Assembly: GCF_001189235.2 (NCBI RefSeq)
Contig: NZ_LFIP02000003.1
Span: 1 to 64,000, forward strand
Source: Bradyrhizobium embrapense
Lineage (GTDB): Bacteria; Pseudomonadota; Alphaproteobacteria; Rhizobiales; Xanthobacteraceae
Direction: 5' to 3'
DNA: 64,000 nt
Positions within the stretch are counted from its first letter, which is position 1, and each line of letters starts with the position of its first letter. A program made the position numbers and the translations under genes. The notes beneath the pieces are model-generated. The model was not told the DNA's origin and ran no database searches. It was given only the letters and a program-made list of their open reading frames with translations. This document shows positions 25,416 to 34,608 of this stretch, piece by piece.

Positions 25416-25964
25416 TCAAAATGTCGGCGGCGTGCAGGCCGAGATCACCTCGCATGGCTTGGCGCCGATGCAGCGGAAGCGGTGCGGGCGGCGGCTTTCG
25501 AAGTAATAGGCATCGCCGGCATTGAGCACCCGCCGCTCGTCGTCGACCGTGACCTCGAGCCGGCCCGAGACCACGATCCCGCCTTCCTCGCCTTCGTGCA
25601 CCAGCGGCACCCGGCCGGTGTCGCTGCCGGGCTCGTAGCGCTCTTTCAGGATCTGCAACGCCCGTCCGAACAGGCTGTCGCCGATCTGCAGGTAGGAGAT
25701 CGGCTTCTTGCCGATCTCGGTCAGCTCGTCGGCGCGATAGAACGCCTTGCGCGGCCGCTCCGGCTCGATCGCGAAGAACTCCGCAAGCCCCATCGGAATG
25801 CCGTCGAGGATCCGCTTCAGCGCGCCGACCGACGGGTTCATCTGGTTGGATTCGATCAGCGAGATCGTCGAATTGGTCACGCCGGAGCGCTTGGCGAGCT
25901 CGCGCTGCGACATCTTGTGCCGCGCGCGGATGAATCGAAGCCGACCGCCGATGTCGACGCTCAT
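25416..25964 (-). CDS. XRE-family regulator with cupin domain (PuuR-like)
   Basis: The 182-residue protein starts at ATG 25964 with AGGGA upstream. An N-terminal helix-turn-helix (RLRFIRARHKMSQRELAKRS, then TNSTISLIESNQMNPSVG) is joined to a C-terminal cupin (EGEEGGIVVSGRLEV, DAYYFESRRPHRF). This architecture is that of PuuR-type repressors, which control putrescine and amino-acid breakdown. It is divergent from an omega-aminotransferase gene, 136 nt away, which it probably controls together with the dadA-like gene. Confidence 0.9.
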   Translation of the reverse strand: MSVDIGGRLRFIRARHKMSQRELAKRSGVTNSTISLIESNQMNPSVGALKRILDGIPMGLAEFFAIEPERPRKAFYRADELTEIGKKPISYLQIGDSLFGRALQILKERYEPGSDTGRVPLVHEGEEGGIVVSGRLEVTVDDERRVLNAGDAYYFESRRPHRFRCIGAKPCEVISACTPPTF

Positions 25965-26100
25965 GACAGATCCCTGTTGCAGGTGTTGCGGATCGAACAA
26001 ATCTTGGCAGACCGCCTCAGCAAGATCAATGGCTTGCGCTGCGACAGAAAAGGACTTGTTGAGTGCACCGAAGAGTGGTCCGACTACGCATCCCCAGCCC

Positions 26101-27441
26101 ATGGAGTGCGCCGTGACCGTTCATCAGATTCCGAACACCATCAAGACCGATTCGTTCTGGATGCCGTTCACGGCCAACCGGCAGTTCAAGAAGGCGCCGC
26201 GGCTGTTCTCCTCCGCCAAGGGCATGTACTACACCTCGGTCGATGGCCGGCAGGTGATCGACGGCTCCGCGGGTCTCTGGTGCGTCAACGCCGGCCATGG
26301 CCGGCCGCAGATCGCAGCCGCGGTCGAGCGCCAGCTGTCGACGCTGGACTTCGCGCCCTCGTTCAACATGGGCCACCCGCTGGCGTTCGATTTCGCCGAG
26401 CGGCTCGCCGAGATCGCCCCGAAGGGGCTGGACCGGATCTTCTTCACCAATTCGGGCTCCGAATCGGTCGACACCGCGCTGAAGATCGCGCTGGCCTATC
26501 ATCGCGCCGCCGGCCAGCCGACCCGCACCCGGCTGATCGGCCGCGAGCGCGGCTATCACGGCGTCGGCTTCGGCGGCATGTCGGTCGGCGGCATGGTCGC
26601 CAACCGCCGCCAGTTCGCGACCCATCTGCCGGGCGTCGACCACATCCGCCACACCCATGACCTCGCCCGCAACGCCTTCGCCAAGGATCAGCCCGACCAT
26701 GGCGCCGAGCTCGCCGACGACGTCGAGCGGATGGTCGCGCTGCATGGTGCGGACACCATCGCGGCCGTGATCGTCGAGCCTGTGCCGGGTTCGACCGCGG
26801 TGCTGCCGGCGCCGAAGGGCTATCTGCAGCGGCTGCGCGAGCTCTGCACCAAGCACGGCATCCTGTTGATCTTCGACGAGGTCATCACCGGCTTCGGCCG
26901 CCTCGGCGCGCCGTTCGCCGCCAACTTCTACGGCGTGACGCCGGACATGATGACCACCGCCAAGGGCATCACCAACGGCACCGTGCCGTGCGGCGCGGTG
27001 TTCGCCAGCCGCCAGATCCATGACGGGCTGATGGTCGGTCCTGATAACGCCATGGAGCTGTTCCACGGCTACACCTATTCGGCGCATCCGGTGGCCTGCG
27101 CGGCGGGTCTTGCCACGCTCGACATCTACAAGGACGAGGGTCTGTTGACCCGCGGCGCCTCGCTCTCCGAATACTGGCGCGATGGCCTGCATTCGCTCAA
27201 GGGCCTGCCGAACGTCGTCGACATCCGCAATCAGGGCCTGATGGGCGCGGTCGAAGTCGCACCGCGCGAGGGCGTCGTCGGCGCGCGCGGCTACGACATC
27301 ATGGTCGACTGCTTCAACCGCGGCCTCTACTTCCGCATGAGCGGCGACTCGCTCGCGCTGTCGCCGCCCTTGATCGTCGAGAAGTCGCACATCGACGACA
27401 TCGTCTCGATCCTCGGTGACTCCATCAAGCGGGTGGCCTGA
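26101..27441 (+). CDS. Class III omega-amino acid:pyruvate aminotransferase
   Basis: The 446-residue PLP enzyme shows TNSGSESVDTALKIA for phosphate binding, DEVITGFGR with the pyridine-binding Asp, and the Schiff-base lysine in TTAKGITNG. The wording is that of beta-alanine:pyruvate transaminases, which convert beta-alanine (or other omega-amines) and pyruvate to malonate semialdehyde and alanine. A GTG at 26113 is another possible start. It is divergent from a PuuR-like regulator and followed 106 nt later by a DadA-type gene that could recycle alanine if it is racemised. Confidence 0.92.
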   Translation: MECAVTVHQIPNTIKTDSFWMPFTANRQFKKAPRLFSSAKGMYYTSVDGRQVIDGSAGLWCVNAGHGRPQIAAAVERQLSTLDFAPSFNMGHPLAFDFAERLAEIAPKGLDRIFFTNSGSESVDTALKIALAYHRAAGQPTRTRLIGRERGYHGVGFGGMSVGGMVANRRQFATHLPGVDHIRHTHDLARNAFAKDQPDHGAELADDVERMVALHGADTIAAVIVEPVPGSTAVLPAPKGYLQRLRELCTKHGILLIFDEVITGFGRLGAPFAANFYGVTPDMMTTAKGITNGTVPCGAVFASRQIHDGLMVGPDNAMELFHGYTYSAHPVACAAGLATLDIYKDEGLLTRGASLSEYWRDGLHSLKGLPNVVDIRNQGLMGAVEVAPREGVVGARGYDIMVDCFNRGLYFRMSGDSLALSPPLIVEKSHIDDIVSILGDSIKRVA

Positions 27442-27547
27442 TAATTGCTAGCTGGCTGATCGCTAGCTCTACAAATTGCTGTCGCCGTTGCGAAGCAGAG
27501 TGGTTTCGCAGCGGCGATTGCGTTTTCGCTGCAGGATGTGAGGAAAA

Positions 27548-28813
27548 GTGAAGGTCCTGGTTCTCGGCAGTGGCGTGATCGGCGTCACCTCGGCCTATTA
27601 TCTTGCGCGCGCCGGCCACGAGGTGACGGTGATCGACCGTCAGCCGAAGCCCGCGCTCGAAACGTCCTTTGCCAATGCCGGCGAGGTGTCGCCGGGCTAT
27701 TCGTCGCCCTGGGCCGGCCCCGGCGTGCCGGTCAAGGCGGTGAAGTGGCTCTTGATGAAGCACGGCCCGCTGGTGATCCGCCCGAAGCTCGATCCCGTGA
27801 TGTGGCTCTGGCTTCTGAAGATGCTGCGCAACTGCACCACGGCGCGCTACGCGGTGAACAAGAGCCGGATGATCCCGATCGCGGAATACAGCCGCGACTG
27901 CCTGCAGGCGTTGCGCAGCGAGATCGGCATCAAATACGACGAGCGCGCGCAGGGCACGCTGCAGCTGTTTCGCGAGCAGGCCCAGCTCGACCACACCGGC
28001 GACGACATCGCCGTACTCAAGCAGTATGGCGTCCCATTCGAAGTGCTCGACCGTGACGGCTGCATCAAGGCAGAGCCGGCGCTGGCCGGCGTGAAAGAGA
28101 AATTCGCCGGCGGGCTGCGGTTGCCGCATGACGAGACCGGCGACTGCCACATGTTCACGCAGGCCCTAGCGCTGGAAGCCGAGAAGATCGGCGTGCGCTT
28201 CAACTTCAATATCGGCATCGACGGCTTGAACGCGGATGCCACCCGCATCACCGGCGTTGCCACCAGTGCCGGCCTGATGACCGCCGACGCCTATGTGCTC
28301 GCGCTCGGCAGCTACTCGCCGCATCTGGTGCGGCCGCTCGGCATCTCGCTGCCCGTCTATCCCGTGAAAGGCTATTCGATCACGGTGCCGATCAAGGACG
28401 CGGCGGGTGCGCCGGAATCCACCGTGATGGATGAGAGTTACAAGGTCGCGATCACCCGGCTCGGCGATCGCATCCGGGTCGGCGGCACCGCGGAGATCTC
28501 GGGCTATTCGACCAAGCTCTACGACGCGCGGCGCGCGACGCTGGACCATTCGCTGACCGATCTGTTTCCGCGCGGCGGCGATCTTCCGAAGGCCACCTTC
28601 TGGTGCGGCCTGCGCCCGATGACGCCGGACGGCCCGCCGGTGATCGGCGCGACACGGTTTGCCAATCTGCATCTCAACACCGGCCACGGCACGCTGGGCT
28701 GGACCATGGCCTGCGGCTCGGGCCGGGTGCTGGCCGACATGCTGTCCGGCAACAAGCCCGAGATCGACACCAAGGAGCTGTCGATCAAGCGATACGACGC
28801 GAGGTTCGGCTGA
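27548..28813 (+). CDS. dadA: D-amino acid dehydrogenase, DadA type
   Basis: The 421-residue flavoprotein has the FAD dinucleotide motif GSGVIG at 7-12 and the conserved [15 protein letters not shown] of DadA, with the C-terminal substrate/FAD region [13 protein letters not shown] and [11 protein letters not shown]. DadA oxidises D-alanine and other D-amino acids to keto acids and passes electrons to the respiratory chain at the membrane. The start is a GTG behind GAGGAAA. No alanine racemase gene (dadX) is adjacent, so D-substrates may come from elsewhere. Confidence 0.93.
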   Translation: MKVLVLGSGVIGVTSAYYLARAGHEVTVIDRQPKPALETSFANAGEVSPGYSSPWAGPGVPVKAVKWLLMKHGPLVIRPKLDPVMWLWLLKMLRNCTTARYAVNKSRMIPIAEYSRDCLQALRSEIGIKYDERAQGTLQLFREQAQLDHTGDDIAVLKQYGVPFEVLDRDGCIKAEPALAGVKEKFAGGLRLPHDETGDCHMFTQALALEAEKIGVRFNFNIGIDGLNADATRITGVATSAGLMTADAYVLALGSYSPHLVRPLGISLPVYPVKGYSITVPIKDAAGAPESTVMDESYKVAITRLGDRIRVGGTAEISGYSTKLYDARRATLDHSLTDLFPRGGDLPKATFWCGLRPMTPDGPPVIGATRFANLHLNTGHGTLGWTMACGSGRVLADMLSGNKPEIDTKELSIKRYDARFG

Positions 28814-28935
28814 CCACTCAAGCGGGCGGGCTAGTCGTAGCCCGCGCGCCTGATCAGCGGCGGGGCAGTGCCGGCGAGAGGCGAGGCTGGCCTTCCTCGG
28901 CGATGTCCCAGCTGCAATTTGCGCGCGCACCGGGC

Positions 28936-29139
28936 CTAGGCGATGTCGAACTCGTCCTGCATCGCCGTCACGGTGTCGCGCAGTTCTCTTTTCTTTGCCT
29001 CATCCAGCGCGGTCTGTCGCGTGCCGCCGAGATCCCAACTTGGGCTGTAGCCCTTCAGGCGGATCAGCTTCAGTCCTTTGACGCCGGATCGCCTTTCCAG
29101 TTCGGCCGTGATCTCGTGCTGCATCTGAAGTGCTTTCAT
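28936..29139 (-). CDS. Small hypothetical protein
   Basis: The 67-residue soluble, charged protein starts at ATG 29139 with GGAG seven bases upstream. The sequence MKALQMQHEITAELERRSGV is followed by LIRLKGYSPSWDLGGTRQT and a helical end. No family is recognised. Composition and ribosome binding site support a real gene. It is divergent from the Gly/Thr-rich exported protein gene. Confidence 0.6.
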   Translation of the reverse strand: MKALQMQHEITAELERRSGVKGLKLIRLKGYSPSWDLGGTRQTALDEAKKRELRDTVTAMQDEFDIA

Positions 29140-29283
29140 CGGGCATCTCCGGGGAACGCTGTTTCCGCTCAACAGGGCAGCCCGCATCATGTTCCTCGCG
29201 CTGCGCTGAACGTGAACCTGCTGCCCAGGAACGACTGCCTCGCGGACTTCGTTGCTCCGGCTCGAACCAGGAAAGGATGTCAC

Positions 29284-29652
29284 ATGAAGAAATTGGCTAT
29301 GATCGGGTTGGCCGCGGCGATGGTGCTCTCGACACCGCTCGCCTTTGCGCAAGGAGCGGGTGGTGGAGCAGGCGGGGCCGGGGGCGGATCGGCTGGCGGC
29401 GCGGGCGCAGGGACGGGAAGTTCGAGCTCAGGAACCGGCACCGGCACCGGCTCGTCGGGCACCGGCGGCACCACGGGAATGGGAACGGGCTCGGGCATGA
29501 GCAATCCACCCGGCAGCAGCACCGGCAACATGAACAACCCCGGCAGTTCGACGCCGAATTATTCGACCGATCCGAATAACAATTCCGCGACCGGGACCGG
29601 AACGTCGAACCTTCCAGGCAACAACAGCGGAACGCGGACCAATCCGCGATAG
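29284..29652 (+). CDS. Exported Gly/Ser/Thr-rich low-complexity protein
   Basis: The 122-residue protein has a signal peptide (MKKLAMIGLAAAMVLSTPLAFA). Nearly all of the mature part is glycine, serine, threonine and asparagine (GGAGG, GTGTGTGSSGTGG, NNPGSS). No fold can be predicted; it is likely disordered and extracytoplasmic. Proteins of this style are common in rhizobia and have no assigned role. AAAGGA precedes the ATG and a strong terminator follows. Confidence 0.7.
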   Translation: MKKLAMIGLAAAMVLSTPLAFAQGAGGGAGGAGGGSAGGAGAGTGSSSSGTGTGTGSSGTGGTTGMGTGSGMSNPPGSSTGNMNNPGSSTPNYSTDPNNNSATGTGTSNLPGNNSGTRTNPR

Positions 29653-29656
29653 TCAT

Positions 29657-29686
29657 AAAAGCCCCGCCTCGCGCGGGGCTTTTCGT
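29657..29686 (+). terminator. Terminator of the Gly/Thr-rich protein gene
   Basis: AAAAGCCCCGC (29657-29667) and GCGGGGCTTTT (29673-29683) form a perfect stem with a 5-nt loop ending in T-run. The element is nearly symmetric and may work in both directions. Confidence 0.88.
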
Positions 29687-29702
29687 TGCCCAGGATCGAT
29701 CA

Positions 29703-29730
29703 ACGAAAAGCCCGGCACGCCGGCCGGGCT
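29703..29730 (-). terminator. Terminator facing the TetR gene
   Basis: AGCCCGGC (29709-29716) and GCCGGGCT (29723-29730) form a stem that, on the minus strand, is followed by TTTTCG. It lies about 130 nt after the TetR stop, back to back with the plus-strand terminator. Confidence 0.7.
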
Positions 29731-29860
29731 GGATCGCAAATATTCACTACAGCAAATATGAGTTTGGACTTAGCAATGTGCCGATCTAGCCGAAAGCCGG
29801 CCAGTTGGTCTGTGCACTTTGGCACATTTGCCGGGGGCTTCTTTCGACTGCTCCGGTAGG

Positions 29861-30502
29861 CTATGCTTGGCGCGGTTTTCGCTTCGGTTTCTTCGCAGGC
29901 TTTGCCGTCGGCGCCTTGTGATCGGGCTGCACCCGCAAGCCGTCCACGAACACATCGAGCAGCCTGAGCGCCGTGGTCTGCCAGCCCGGCTGGTCGTGCA
30001 TGTAGCACATGCCGATCAGCGCGCGCAGCACGTCCTCGGCGCTGATGTCGTCGCGAATGGCGCCGGCGGCGACGGCGCGCGCGAGCAGGGTGCCGATCGC
30101 CTTGGTCAGGCGATCGAACGAATAGGCTTGTAGCTCGCTCGAGCCGGCCGCGACCAGCGCCAGCGCTGCGACCATGCCCTTCTTGGTCGCGACGAATTCA
30201 ACATTGGCGCGCAGCCAGCGCCGCAGCGCCGCAACCGGCTCGGGCGCGCATTGCAACTGCTCGGCAAGATCGCCGAGCTGCGCGACCTCGCGGCGATAGA
30301 CCGCCTCATACAGCGCCTCGCGGGTCGGGAAGTGGCGATACAGCGTGCCGATGCCGACGCCGGCATGGCGCGCCACGGCCTCCAGACTCGCCTCGTTGCC
30401 GCCGGCCGAGAACACAGCCTTGGCCGCTTCCAGCACGCGCTCGCGGTTGCGCACCGCGTCGGCGCGCGGCTTGCGGACTATTTCTGGTGAAGAATCGGCC
30501 AT
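29861..30502 (-). CDS. TetR-family transcriptional regulator
   Basis: The 213-residue protein has an N-terminal TetR helix-turn-helix (RERVLEAAKAVFSAGGNEAS, then VGIGTLYRHFPTREALYEAV), a helical ligand domain and a lysine/proline-rich tail (APTAKPAKKPKRKPRQA). TetR proteins are dimeric repressors freed by small ligands. It is divergent from the three-subunit molybdenum aldehyde oxidoreductase operon, and a 17-bp palindrome lies between the two starts, so it most likely represses that operon and itself. Confidence 0.9.
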   Translation of the reverse strand: MADSSPEIVRKPRADAVRNRERVLEAAKAVFSAGGNEASLEAVARHAGVGIGTLYRHFPTREALYEAVYRREVAQLGDLAEQLQCAPEPVAALRRWLRANVEFVATKKGMVAALALVAAGSSELQAYSFDRLTKAIGTLLARAVAAGAIRDDISAEDVLRALIGMCYMHDQPGWQTTALRLLDVFVDGLRVQPDHKAPTAKPAKKPKRKPRQA

Positions 30503-30528
30503 CCTTTTCTTTTCATCCTCCCTTGTAA

Positions 30529-30545
30529 ACGGAGGATGCCTCCGT
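30529..30545. promoter_or_regulatory. Candidate TetR operator
   Basis: ACGGAGG-ATG-CCTCCGT is a perfect palindrome (7-bp arms, 3-bp spacer) 27 nt before the TetR ATG and within the divergent promoter region. A partly overlapping repeat, CATCCTCC (30514-30521) / GGAGGATG (30531-30538), adds a second arrangement. Confidence 0.6.
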
Positions 30546-30653
30546 ATATGGCGGACCAGCACCGGGCCTGACAAGGCGCGCCGATCATGCATCGGCGGCC
30601 ACGGGTTCGCGTTGCCTCGATTCAACCCGACCATACACGGATCGGAGCCCCGC

Positions 30654-31151
30654 ATGAATCTTCCACTCAGTCTCACCATCAACGGCGTGCGCAGGGAAAT
30701 TACCCTCGACGACCCCCGCGTCACCCTGCTCGACCTGCTCCGCGAGCGGCTCGACCTCACCGGAACCAAGAAGGGATGTGACCGCGGCCAGTGCGGCGCC
30801 TGCACCATCCTGGTCGACGGCCGCCGCATCAATTCCTGCCTCGCGCTCGCCGTCAGCCATGACGGCGCCGAGATCGTCACCATCGAAGGCGTCGGGCACG
30901 GCGGCGAGCTACATCCGGTGCAGGCCGCCTTCATCGCCCATGACGGCTTCCAGTGCGGCTTCTGCACCCCGGGCCAGATCATGAGCGGCATCGGCCTGAT
31001 CGGGGAAGGCCAGGCCGGCGACGACCCGGAGCGGGTGCGCGAATGCATGAGCGGCAATTTGTGCCGCTGCGGCGCCTATCAGGGGATCACCGAAGCCGTG
31101 CTCGAGGCACAATCCAACATGACCGCCAGCAAGCAGAGGCGCTCCGCATGA
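30654..31151 (+). CDS. Molybdenum aldehyde oxidoreductase, 2Fe-2S subunit (PaoA/YagT type)
   Basis: The 165-residue protein carries two 2Fe-2S clusters: a plant-type ferredoxin domain with C42, C47, C50 and C62 (GCDRGQCGAC), and a helical domain with C101, C104, C137 and C139 (CGFC, CRC). It passes electrons from the molybdenum site to FAD. E. coli PaoA has a Tat signal peptide; none is present here, so the complex should be cytoplasmic. The stop overlaps the next start by 4 nt (ATGA), showing tight coupling of the subunit genes. Confidence 0.92.
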   Translation: MNLPLSLTINGVRREITLDDPRVTLLDLLRERLDLTGTKKGCDRGQCGACTILVDGRRINSCLALAVSHDGAEIVTIEGVGHGGELHPVQAAFIAHDGFQCGFCTPGQIMSGIGLIGEGQAGDDPERVRECMSGNLCRCGAYQGITEAVLEAQSNMTASKQRRSA

Positions 31152-32194
31152 TGAACTTCGATTATGTCAGGCCGGCCAGCGTCGCGGACGCGATCGCGGT
31201 GGGCTCCGAGAAGGGCGCGAGCTATCTCGCCTCCGGCACCAATCTGCTCGATCTGATGAAGGGCGGCGTCAGCCGGCCGAGCCGTCTCGTCGACCTCACG
31301 CGGCTGCCCGGGCTCGATCGCATCGAGCATCTCGCCGACGGTGGCCTGCGCATCGGCGCGCTGGTGCGCAACGCCGATCTCGCGCATGACGCCGGCTTCG
31401 CGCGCAATTATCCCGCGGTCGCCGAGGCATTGTTGTCGGGCGCGTCTGCGCAGCTGCGCAATGCCGCGACGGTCGGCGGCAATCTGATGCAGCGGACCCG
31501 CTGCGCCTATTTCTACGACGCCGGCAGCGCCTGCAACCGGCGCTGGCCGGGTGCCGGCTGCGATGCGCTGAACGGCGAGAACCGCCTGCACGCGGTGCTC
31601 GGCTGGAGCGAGGGTTGCATCGCGACCCATCCGTCGGATTTCTGCGTGCCGCTGGTCGCGCTCGATGCCATCGTCGAGATCGAGGGCAAAAGCGGCCGGC
31701 GCGAGCTGCCGCTCGAGGCGCTGCATCGGTTGCCCGGTGAGACGCCGGAGCGCGAGACCGCGCTGGAACGCGGCGATCTGATCGTCGCGCTGCGCCTGCC
31801 GGCCGAGGCGCAGGGCTTTGCGAAGCATGCCCGTTACATCAAGGTGCGCGAGCGGACCTCCTACGCCTTCGCCGTTGTCTCGGCGGCAGCTAGCCTGCGC
31901 ATCGAGGACGGCAGCATCCGCGAGGCGCGGATTGCGCTCGGCGGCGTCGCCGCCAAACCGTGGCGGGCGCGCGAGGCCGAGCAGGTGCTCGCAGGCGCTG
32001 CGCCGGATGTGGCTGCTTATCGCGAGGCGGCACGCGCCGCACTCGCCGGCGCGAAACCGTCCGGCGACAACGCCTTCAAGATCGAGCTCGCGCAGCGCAT
32101 CCTCGTGCGCGCGCTCACCCTTGCTGCCGCAGGCACGCCGGACCGGATTCCCGCTTTGCCCGGCTCTCCCTTTTCCTCCGTTGCAGGAGCGTAA
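31148..32194 (+). CDS. Molybdenum aldehyde oxidoreductase, FAD subunit (PaoB/YagS type)
   Basis: The 348-residue FAD-binding subunit of the xanthine dehydrogenase family shows FAD-site motifs LASGTNLLDLMKGG and ATVGGNLMQRTRC. Four cysteines (C119, C129, C138, C157) in an insert reading RRWPGAGCDALNG match the extra 4Fe-4S cluster described for E. coli PaoB, which classic CO/xanthine dehydrogenase FAD subunits lack. The gene is translationally coupled on its upstream side and 3 nt from the large-subunit gene. Confidence 0.92.
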   Translation: MMNFDYVRPASVADAIAVGSEKGASYLASGTNLLDLMKGGVSRPSRLVDLTRLPGLDRIEHLADGGLRIGALVRNADLAHDAGFARNYPAVAEALLSGASAQLRNAATVGGNLMQRTRCAYFYDAGSACNRRWPGAGCDALNGENRLHAVLGWSEGCIATHPSDFCVPLVALDAIVEIEGKSGRRELPLEALHRLPGETPERETALERGDLIVALRLPAEAQGFAKHARYIKVRERTSYAFAVVSAAASLRIEDGSIREARIALGGVAAKPWRAREAEQVLAGAAPDVAAYREAARAALAGAKPSGDNAFKIELAQRILVRALTLAAAGTPDRIPALPGSPFSSVAGA

Positions 32195-32197
32195 CGC

Positions 32198-34468
32198 ATG
32201 ACGGTTGAACTCAGTCTGACCCGCGACCCCGCCCATATCAGGCACGGCTCGAATATCGGCCAGCCGATGACCCGCACCGACGGTGTGCTGAAGGTCACCG
32301 GCAAGGCGCGCTACGCCGCCGACAACCATCCGCCCGGCATGGTCTATGCCGTGATCGCGACCAGCTGCATCGCACGCGGCCGTGTCAAATCGCTCGACGT
32401 CGCCGCCGCCAAGCGCCATCCCGGCGTGATCGACGTGATGACGCCGGCGCACAAGCCTGAACTTGCCGAAGACCCCGACGCCAAGGGCAACCCGTTCGCC
32501 TTCCGCATGGAGCTGTTGCAGAGCGACGAGGTGCGCTACGCCAACCAGGCGATCGCGGTCGTGATCGCCGAGACGCTGGAGGCCGCGACCGAGGGCGCCG
32601 CGCTGCTGTCGCCGCGCTATCAGGTCGAGATCGCACGCGTCGGCCTCGACGCCGGCGAGCCCTACACGCCGCCGGTGGTCGGTATCGGCAATCCCGCCGA
32701 AGTCCGCCACGGCGACATCGACGCCGGCATCGCTGCCGCGTCGAAGCTGACCGATTCGACCTACGAAACCCCGGCGCAATATCACAACGCGATGGAGCCG
32801 CATGCGATCGTCGCGGTGTGGGACGGCGACCGGCTGTTCATCGATACGCCGAGCCAGGGCATGGGCTTCGCACAGATGCGCATCGCCGGCTTGTTCGGCA
32901 TTCCGCCGGCGAACATCCACATCAACAGCCCGTTCCTCGGCGGCGGCTTCGGCTCCAAGGGGCTGATCTCCGGGCCGCAGGTGCTCGGGATCATGGCCGC
33001 CAGGCTGATCGGCCGTCCGGTGAAGCTCGTGCTGCGCCGCAGCCAGATGTATGGCCCGGTCGGCCATCGTCCGCCGACCCGCCAGCGCATCCGGATCGGC
33101 ACCGACGATGCGGGCCAGCTCACCGCGATCAATCACGAGGCGCGCGTCACGACGTCGAGCTTCGACGATTTCTACGAGCCCGCCGCCGACGCCTCGCATA
33201 CGCTCTATGCCAGTCCTGCGATCCGCACCGCGCACGAAGCGGTGCGCGTCGACACCGGCACGCCGCTGTTCATGCGCGCGCCGGGCGAGGCTACCGGCTC
33301 AATCGTGCTGGAGAGCGCGATCGACGAGGCGGCGTTCGCCTGCGGCATCGATCCGCTGGAGTTTCGGCTGAAGAACTACGCCGAGGTCGAGCCGACCACC
33401 GGCAAGCCGTTCTCCTCCAAGGCGCTGCGCCAGTGCTACGCCAAGGCCGCCGAACGGTTCGGCTGGGCGGGCCGTCCGTTGCAGCCGAAGCAGATGCGCG
33501 ACGAGAACGGCTTTCTGGTCGGCTGGGGCATGGGTACCGCGACGTTCCCGGCGATCATGTTCCAGGGCAATGCGCGGGCGGTGATCCGCGCCGATGGCAA
33601 GGGCGTGATGGAGACCGGCGCGCACGACATGGGGCAGGGCGCCTGGACCGCGCTGGCGCAGATCTCGGCCGACTCGCTTGGTCTGAATTTCGATCAGCTG
33701 ACGTTCCGCTCCGGCAGCTCCGATCTGCCCGATGCCGGCATCGCCGGCGGTTCGGGGCATACCGCAACCGTCGGTGCTGCGATCCACAATGCAGGTGCGG
33801 CCGTGATCGCAAAGCTCGCCGAGCTTGCGACCTCGGATGAGCGCTCGCCGCTGTTCGGCGCCGGCAATGCCGGCGTGGTGGCGCGGGCCGGGCGGCTGCA
33901 CCGCCGCGACGACGATGCGCGCAGCGAAAGCTATGCCGAGATCCTGGCGCGCGCCGGCCTCGCCGAGGTCGACGCGACAGGCAGCGGGGCAGCCGATGCG
34001 ACGGCGCAGTCGCAATATGCGATGCACGCGCACGGTGCTGTCTTTGCCGAGGTCAAGGTCGATCCGGAGCTCGGCCAGATCCGCGCCACGCGGCTGGTCG
34101 GCGCATTCGCTGCGGGCCGCATCATCAATCCGTTGCTGGTCGAGAGCCAGCTCCGCGGCGGCATGATCTGGGGCCTGTCCTTTGCGCTGCACGAGGAGGC
34201 GGTGATGGACCATCGTTCCGGCCGCATCCTCAATGCGAACCTCGCCGAGTATCATGTGCCCGTGAATGCCGACGTGCCGCCGATGGATGTCATCACCGTC
34301 GACGAGCACGATCCGCACGTGAACCCGCTCGGCATCAAGGGCGTCGGCGAGATCGGCATCACCGGCAGCGCCGGCGCCGTCGCCAACGCCGTCTTCCACG
34401 CCACCGGCATCCGGGTGCGGAATTTCCCGATCAAGATCGAGGAGATCGTGATGGGGTTGGGAAGCTAG
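32198..34468 (+). CDS. Molybdenum aldehyde oxidoreductase, molybdopterin subunit (PaoC/YagR type)
   Basis: The 756-residue large subunit of the xanthine oxidase family binds the molybdopterin cofactor. Cofactor motifs include SPFLGGGFGSKG, MRAPGEATGS and HDMGQGAWT. The catalytic glutamate is E718 in GVGEIGITG near the C-terminus. Together with the two preceding genes it should oxidise aldehydes to acids; aromatic aldehydes are the usual PaoABC substrates, but here the substrate is not shown. No chaperone gene like paoD is adjacent. Confidence 0.93.
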   Translation: MTVELSLTRDPAHIRHGSNIGQPMTRTDGVLKVTGKARYAADNHPPGMVYAVIATSCIARGRVKSLDVAAAKRHPGVIDVMTPAHKPELAEDPDAKGNPFAFRMELLQSDEVRYANQAIAVVIAETLEAATEGAALLSPRYQVEIARVGLDAGEPYTPPVVGIGNPAEVRHGDIDAGIAAASKLTDSTYETPAQYHNAMEPHAIVAVWDGDRLFIDTPSQGMGFAQMRIAGLFGIPPANIHINSPFLGGGFGSKGLISGPQVLGIMAARLIGRPVKLVLRRSQMYGPVGHRPPTRQRIRIGTDDAGQLTAINHEARVTTSSFDDFYEPAADASHTLYASPAIRTAHEAVRVDTGTPLFMRAPGEATGSIVLESAIDEAAFACGIDPLEFRLKNYAEVEPTTGKPFSSKALRQCYAKAAERFGWAGRPLQPKQMRDENGFLVGWGMGTATFPAIMFQGNARAVIRADGKGVMETGAHDMGQGAWTALAQISADSLGLNFDQLTFRSGSSDLPDAGIAGGSGHTATVGAAIHNAGAAVIAKLAELATSDERSPLFGAGNAGVVARAGRLHRRDDDARSESYAEILARAGLAEVDATGSGAADATAQSQYAMHAHGAVFAEVKVDPELGQIRATRLVGAFAAGRIINPLLVESQLRGGMIWGLSFALHEEAVMDHRSGRILNANLAEYHVPVNADVPPMDVITVDEHDPHVNPLGIKGVGEIGITGSAGAVANAVFHATGIRVRNFPIKIEEIVMGLGS

Positions 34469-34477
34469 CTTTCTCCG

Positions 34478-34597
34478 TCATTGCGAGCCACCCGATCGGC
34501 GCGAAGCGGCGCCGGATGACAGGCTCCGCGAAGCAATCCATATCACCGCGCATGCGGAACGATGGATTGCTTCGTCGCTTCGCTCCTCGCAATGACG
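34478..34597. repeat. Palindromic intergenic repeat, family A copy 3 with an insert
   Basis: The element runs from CGTCATTGCGAG to CTCGCAATGACG, with inner GAAGCAATCCAT / ATGGATTGCTTC. About 30 nt longer than copies 1 and 2, it carries an extra segment (about 34490-34530, with GCGAAGCGGCGCCGGATGAC) in the left arm. Confidence 0.82.
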
Positions 34598-34608
34598 GCA
34601 GCCGAAAA

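Noticed and set aside
28936-29352. Longer version (138 residues) of the small gene at 28936-29139
   Set aside because: The extra N-terminus is antisense to the leader of the Gly/Thr-rich gene and has poor composition; ATG 29139 has a good GGAG.
29820-29840. TGGCAC-like sequence resembling a sigma-54 promoter
   Set aside because: Spacing between the GG and GC elements is about three bases too short.
31079-33235. 718-residue minus-strand open frame opposite the aldehyde oxidoreductase genes
   Set aside because: Spans two subunit genes in antisense and shows no motif; shadow frame.
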